NCBI GenBank assembly: GCA_037501455.1
Contig: CM074865.1
Coordinates: forward strand, 9,745,001-9,809,000
Source: Lantana camara
Lineage: Eukaryota > Streptophyta > Magnoliopsida > Lamiales > Verbenaceae
Direction: 5' to 3'
DNA: 64,000 bases
Below, piece after piece: positions 59,521 to 64,000 of this stretch (its first letter is position 1; each line of letters starts with the position of its first letter). A program made the position numbers and the translations under genes. Under the pieces are notes generated by a model, which was given only the letters and a program-made list of their open reading frames with translations, was not told the DNA's origin and did not search any database.

Positions 59521-59563
59521 ATTATTTTTTTGAACCGGTCAGGCCGACCGTGACTTTTTTAAA

Positions 59564-59577
59564 GAGGTCCTCACCTC
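59564..59577 (-). other. 3'-terminal hairpin of the LINE fragment
   Basis: GAGGT-GAGG-ACCTC on the minus strand, in the same position relative to the tail as at 20213-20226 in the other LINE. Confidence 0.6.
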
Positions 59578-59787
59578 ATTTATTCAGCAACGAACCCAAG
59601 TAAAAGTACAGTGAGAGTACAACCAATTGTCCACAAGGCTGAAATTAGAAGAATGTCCACCCCTCTTATGAACGTTACGAATGGGGCAAACATGGGCAAA
59701 GTAAATTGTCCGAGGAGCTTTACAAAGCACCAGCTGACTAATGTTCTTCCATTGATCATCATATCTCTATCGATCCCTGTTACCAAT

Positions 59788-60596
59788 TGATAACACCCTT
59801 AAATCTCATATTTTTTGTGCTTCTGTGACTGCGCTTTAGTGCTTATATTGGGTATAATATGATGCTTTGATCAAGTTTTCTTTCATGAGTACAACACAGG
59901 CTTTAGGATTTAATTTGGAACGTTATTAGGCTTGGAGTATTAATTTTGATTGGGCCAAAGTTCAAGAATGGAGAAGCACTTAGGAGCCATGCATGTGCAC
60001 GCGCTGATAATTGAAGTGGCTGACTGAATTGTTTCCTATTGGAATGGGCCTGGAGTTTTGTGGCTATTGGATCAAGTCCAAATTGTTAGGGTTAGTGTTT
60101 TCTTAAGTCTTAATGCTGTTGATTCATTAAATCCCGTCGAGTGTCTCTAGGGGTTGTGAATTGATTAGGGAATAACTGTCGAGTGTCTGTAGGTTGTTCT
60201 AATATTTAAGAGAAAACGAGGCGGAGTCGAGTGTCTCTATCTGCTATAGCTAATCTACTTGAATTAATTGAATTTATTTTTGAGTCCGTGATTGATGTCT
60301 GAACTGAATTATAATTCCTGGCTAGGTATTGTTTTCCATCTGATTGTTTAAACCCTCTTTCCAACGTGTTAGTTATTTCTTTTAATCTAATTTTCTTTAA
60401 TTGTTTTCTTAGTAGTTGGTAGGAATTAAATCTAAAACCCCCCTTCTAATTTAGTCGACTAGTTTATTACACGTTTTTCCTGCGAGTAAGTAGAATTACT
60501 TTCAACCCAATCTCTGTGGATTCGACCCGTTTGCACTATACCCTGCTTAGCTGTGAACTGGATAATTATTTATTTTGATAAATTCGACACCTGTCA
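59788..60596 (+). mobile_element. 809-bp solo LTR in the LINE fragment
   Basis: Ends TGATAACACCC and ACACCTGTCA. A 5-bp TSD CCAAT lies at 59783-59787 and 60597-60601. The 3' part holds CAATCTCTGTGGATTCGACC, a phrase I associate with LTR ends of Tat/Athila-type gypsy elements, which sets the orientation; that family assignment is from memory. GTCGAGTGTCT recurs three times at about 60137-60240. Confidence 0.8.
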
Positions 60597-60945
60597 CCAA
60601 TGATACTAAATGGGCCACGCATTGGTCTCATCGAGAGGTTCCCAGGGTCCTGGGCGGTGATAGTCTCCAATGAGGATCCGATCTGGTAACTAGTGGCCTC
60701 AACATCGATCGTGACGTCCTTGGGATCATCGTAGTTGGTGTTCGAAGCGAGTCTATCATTAATGAGTATACCATCAATTACGTAGTTCCTCTCCGAACCA
60801 TGCCAATTATAACATTTGCATCGAATTCGACCTAGATAGAGTTCGCTCCAAGTGAGAAAGCCATCGTTACCCCATGTAGCAAGGCAGCAAGTTCTGCATA
60901 GGTGTTCGAAGCTATCCCAATCCCCGCACTATAAGCTGCCGACAA

Positions 60946-61425
60946 ATAGTCGTAGAATGCAAAACAAAGCAATTTCGAACAGGATGACATGTGTCATGTG
61001 ACATCAGAATAAATGCAAAGAAAGTCATATGACAAACAGGATACATATATGTGCATTTATGATATTTATTAGGCGAAAAGGACAGCGAATTTTTTTTTTT
61101 TTTCCCCTTTGAATTCTGGTATTCTTTTCTTTTCTTTTTTCTTTTCTTTTTATATGATTTTTTTTTTCACTTCATTTATAATTTTTTTATATTTTTTAAT
61201 TTTACTTTTACTATTATTTTTTACTAACTAGCTATTATCGTATTTTATTTATTTATTTATTATAAATTTATAATTATATTAAAAATAAATATTGGAATGA
61301 AGAATTTAATTTAATATATATTTAAATAATAATAATTTTTTTATTTGTATACATACGTAGGGAGGGTGTGCGGAGTTACTATTTACCAATATAATGTTTT
61401 AATTGTATGATTGGACATGAATTGG
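60946..61425. other. AT-rich spacer, no gene seen
   Basis: T-rich runs at about 61090-61170 and low-complexity AT sequence; nothing recognisable. Confidence 0.7.
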
Positions 61426-61514
61426 ATGAGTTAGGGAGGATTTTTCATAAATAATATTTAAATTAAACCGGATTCATAAAGTGTTATTGAAAGTGGACGG
61501 GTTAAAATTTTGTT

Positions 61515-61695
61515 ATAGAACGCCAAATGGTTTGGCGTTCTTTCATTTTTTTTATTATTTTTTTAACGGGGTTGCCATATAATATGGCAACCCAATGAAA
61601 AAAAAAAATTTTTTTAATATTTTAATTAAGGTTGCCATATGGTATGGCAACCGGATGAATTTTTTTTAATATTTTATTAAATCATATGGCGACCA
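61515..61695. repeat. palindrome ladder, left arm
   Basis: From the outside in: a 25-bp palindrome with arms AGAACGCCAAA, two 23-bp palindromes with arms GGTTGCCATA (centres TAA and TGG), then a half copy ATCATATGGCGACC. They are separated by T-rich spacers with TTTTTAATATTTTAATTA. Confidence 0.9.
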
Positions 61696-62617
61696 CATTA
61701 ATTTTTATTTTTTTTTTTAATATTCTAATGACTTTAGGTTAGTTTGTAAATTAATTTTGGAATCTGGCATAAAGAACAAAGAGCACAAATGATGAGAGAT
61801 TTTCAAGAATAATATTATTTTTACTCCGATTTAATAAAATAATATCGCTTTGAGGAGTATTAAAATTTTAATACAAGTCGCGGGTGAGATCCGAATCCCG
61901 TAGCTCAAGTTATAGTTAAAAAACGAATCAAATAGGGTCATATGGGTCATATGGACTAAAATTTGCTTCGTCGGAGGTTTAAAAGGTATCGAAAAAATAT
62001 GAGGTTTGTTTCATTGGATCCGAATCGTCAAAACGAGTCCAACGAAAAAGAGGAATTCAAATCCGAATCTCGTAGCTCAAGTTATAGCTAAAAAACGAAT
62101 CAAATAGGGTAACCTTAGTTCGAATAGTTCGAATAGGGTAACCTTGGTCCATATGACCTTAGTTCGAATAGTTCGAATAGGGTAACCTTGGTCCATATGA
62201 CCTATTTACCCTATTTGATTCGTTTTTTAGCTATAACTTGAGCTACGAGATTCGGATTTGAATTCCTCTTTTCCGTTGGACTCGTTTTGACGATTCGGAT
62301 CCAATGAAACAAACCTCATATTTTTTCGATGCCGTTTAAACCTCCGACGAAGTAAATTTTAGTCCATATGACCCATTTACCCTATTTGATTCGTTTTTTA
62401 GCTATAACTTGAGCTACGGGATTCGGATCTCACCCGCGACTTGTATTAAAATTTTAATACTCCTCAAAGCGATATTATTTTATTAAATCGGAGTAAAAAT
62501 AATATTATTCTTGAAAATCTCTCATCATTTGTGGTCTTTGTTCTTTATGCCAGATTCCAAAATTAATTTACAAACTAACCTAAAGTCATTAGAATATTAA
62601 AAAAAAAAAAAAAAATT

Positions 62618-62855
62618 AATGTGGTCGCCATATGATTTAATAAAATATTAAAAAAAATTCATCCGGTCGCCATATCATATGGCAACCTTAATTAAAATAT
62701 TAAAAAAAAATTCATTCGGTTGCCATACCATATGGCAACCTTAATTAAAATATTAAAAAAAAAAATTTTTTTCATTGGGTTGCCATATTATATGGCGACC
62801 CCGTTAAAAAAATAATAAAAAGATGAAAGAACGCCAAACCATTTGGCGTTCTATA
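62618..62855. repeat. palindrome ladder, right arm
   Basis: Mirror of the left arm but with one more unit: a half copy GGTCGCCATATGAT, then three 23-bp palindromes of the G(G/T)(T/C)GCCATA...TATGGC type (centres TCA, CCA and TTA), then the 25-bp AGAACGCCAAA palindrome. Several arms have one T/C difference (GGTCGCC against GGTTGCC). Confidence 0.9.
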
Positions 62856-62943
62856 ACAAAATTTTAACCCATGCACTTTCAATAACACTTTACGAATCCG
62901 GTTTAATTTAAATATTATTTATGAAAAATCCTCATGAGTTAGG

Positions 62944-64000
62944 AAATTGAATGAACAATGAAATGGAATTACTTTATTATTGACTTATTGCATTCCTACA
63001 ATTTGTACGTTCAATAATAAAATTAGGAATGAAATAAAAATATTAGATTCATTTCATTCATATTATTCACAAGTAAAAATATAAGTTACAATATTAATAA
63101 TAATAATAAAGATTAAGTACATGACTAAAATATTTTATATATTAATATAATATTATTATTATTTTTTATTTTTAGCAATAGTATATTTTTATATCTAATA
63201 TATTGTAACTATTTTATATCAAACAAGTCATATATAGAATATATGATATTTATTTTATATATATGCGTGTGTGTGCGCCCGAGCGTGCACGCATGCATGT
63301 GTATGTGAGAGAGAGGGGGAGAGATATTTATATATACATATAAATATTAATAAATTTATTAATATTTTTACATAAATTATGTGATTTTGCTGTATTTAAT
63401 ATAATACATAATTTTTAAAAATAAATTTAATATAAGTGTCAAATTTAGTTTTTATAGAATATTTTAATCTATTATACATAACTATGAATATATAAGTAAA
63501 TAAAATAATATATTGAACATGTACTTTTAAATATATAATATATAAAATATTTATATCTATATTTATACTTATATTATTTTTATATAAATTTAAAACAATT
63601 TATTAATTTTTTAACGAGATTATATATTTATAATAATAAATAAAAATAATATAATATACATTTAATAAATATGTGGAAATTATATAAAAAATAAATAAAA
63701 TTTGGAAATTAGGGTATTATTTCAGTAATGAGCATTTTCAATCACTTTTTGTACCAATTAAGGGTTCAGGAATACATGAGAAATACTCATTCTATTCTTA
63801 ACTCATTTCATCATACCAATCATGCAATATGTTTGGTTTAGCGGATCCATATGTTATTTTTTGTTTTGAGGGAAATTGTTTTTATTTCAAACAGATCCAA
63901 CTCCAGTTTTTGGTTTTAATAGGCCCATGTAGAAAGAGCCTTAATCTTATCACTCAAGTTTGGGCCTGCTCAAATACAATTTTGTTTTGTAATCTCAAAC
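62944..64000. other. AT-rich sequence to the window end, no gene seen
   Basis: Low-complexity AT-rich DNA with a GTGTGTGCGC...GAGAGAGAGG simple-sequence stretch at about 63266-63325. No supported gene or element end. Confidence 0.7.

Larger units (their letters stand above)
59525..60945 (-). mobile_element. 5'-truncated LINE 3' fragment, split by a solo LTR
   Basis: On the minus strand, near 60830-60945 it reads AAYSAGIGIASNTYAELAAL, then MAFSLGA and EFDANVII: RNase H of a LINE related to 20171-30462. Downstream, the peptide YVIDGILINDRLASN parallels NFVIDGVHFDRHQPNN in the 3' part of that LINE (near 20570-20620). Both end with a GAGGT...CCTC hairpin and a short A run (59525-59531). No TSD was found, so the 5' limit is approximate. 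It is interrupted by 59788-60596. Confidence 0.72.
61436..62933. mobile_element. 1.5-kb foldback MITE made of nested palindromes
   Basis: A near-perfect inverted repeat: arms of about 720-750 bp meet near 62185. A 10-bp TSD ATGAGTTAGG lies at 61426-61435 and 62934-62943. Ends are GAGGATTTTT...AAAAATCCTC. TSD length suggests a Mutator-type transposase acting in trans. Each arm holds a ladder of short palindromes (61515-61695 and 62618-62855). The centre has two tandem copies of a 43-bp unit (AGTTCGAATAGTTCGAATAG, then GGTAACCTTGGTCCATATGA). There is no coding sequence. Confidence 0.9.

Noticed and set aside
59580..59786. 68-codon hydrophobic frame considered as a small membrane protein
   Set aside because: It lies in the 3' part of a LINE fragment and is cut by the target site of a solo LTR.

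Overview
This is nuclear DNA of a flowering plant, probably a eudicot. It is AT-rich and almost all of it is transposable elements nested in one another. One intact host gene is visible: a single-exon UDP-glycosyltransferase of UGT72 type at 55615-57030 (+). I see no rRNA, tRNA, CRISPR or bacterial-type feature. Element boundaries were set by hand, by finding terminal repeats together with matching target-site duplications (TSDs).

Layout. 1-8318: a young Ty3/gypsy chromovirus (Tekay/Del-like, minus strand) whose 3' LTR is cut by the window edge; its gag-pol has one in-frame stop and one frameshift. 9340-14280: a related solo LTR, itself split by another solo LTR (11545-13556). 14313-14954: a hAT-type MITE. 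15159-20108: a Helitron carrying a tRNA-derived SINE (15188-15300) and a 4.5-kb Mutator-like foldback element (15496-19997). 20171-30462: a 5'-truncated L1-type LINE (minus strand), split by a coding-less LTR element (23968-28446) and a hAT MITE (29590-30399). 31649-32975: retroposon and LINE remnants. 33274-33793: a Mutator-type MITE.

34716-55307: a Mutator-like element of about 2.6 kb that has grown to 20.6 kb by taking in a very young Tat-lineage gypsy element (35218-48743), a 3-kb solo LTR (48835-51814) and a 1.5-kb solo LTR (52333-53804). The Tat element has one sense gag-pol reading frame with a single TGA, and on the other strand a spliced gene for a plant-mobile-domain protein. The right end of this composite lies 307 bp upstream of the glycosyltransferase start codon.

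57292-58896: a decayed hAT element. 59525-60945: a second LINE 3' fragment, interrupted by a solo LTR (59788-60596). 61436-62933: a 1.5-kb near-perfect foldback element whose arms are built from short palindromes. The rest is AT-rich DNA with no recognisable gene.

The transposable-element genes serve their own mobility: gag, protease, reverse transcriptase, RNase H and integrase in the LTR elements; endonuclease, reverse transcriptase and RNase H in the LINE; a hAT transposase remnant. The DNA-type elements here (Helitron, Mutator-like, MITEs) encode no enzyme and would depend on proteins supplied elsewhere. The most unusual items are the two foldback elements, the antisense spliced gene, the LINE in which a second RNase H fragment sits where the reverse-transcriptase core should be, and the GGCC-centred palindrome clusters shared by three diverged LTRs.
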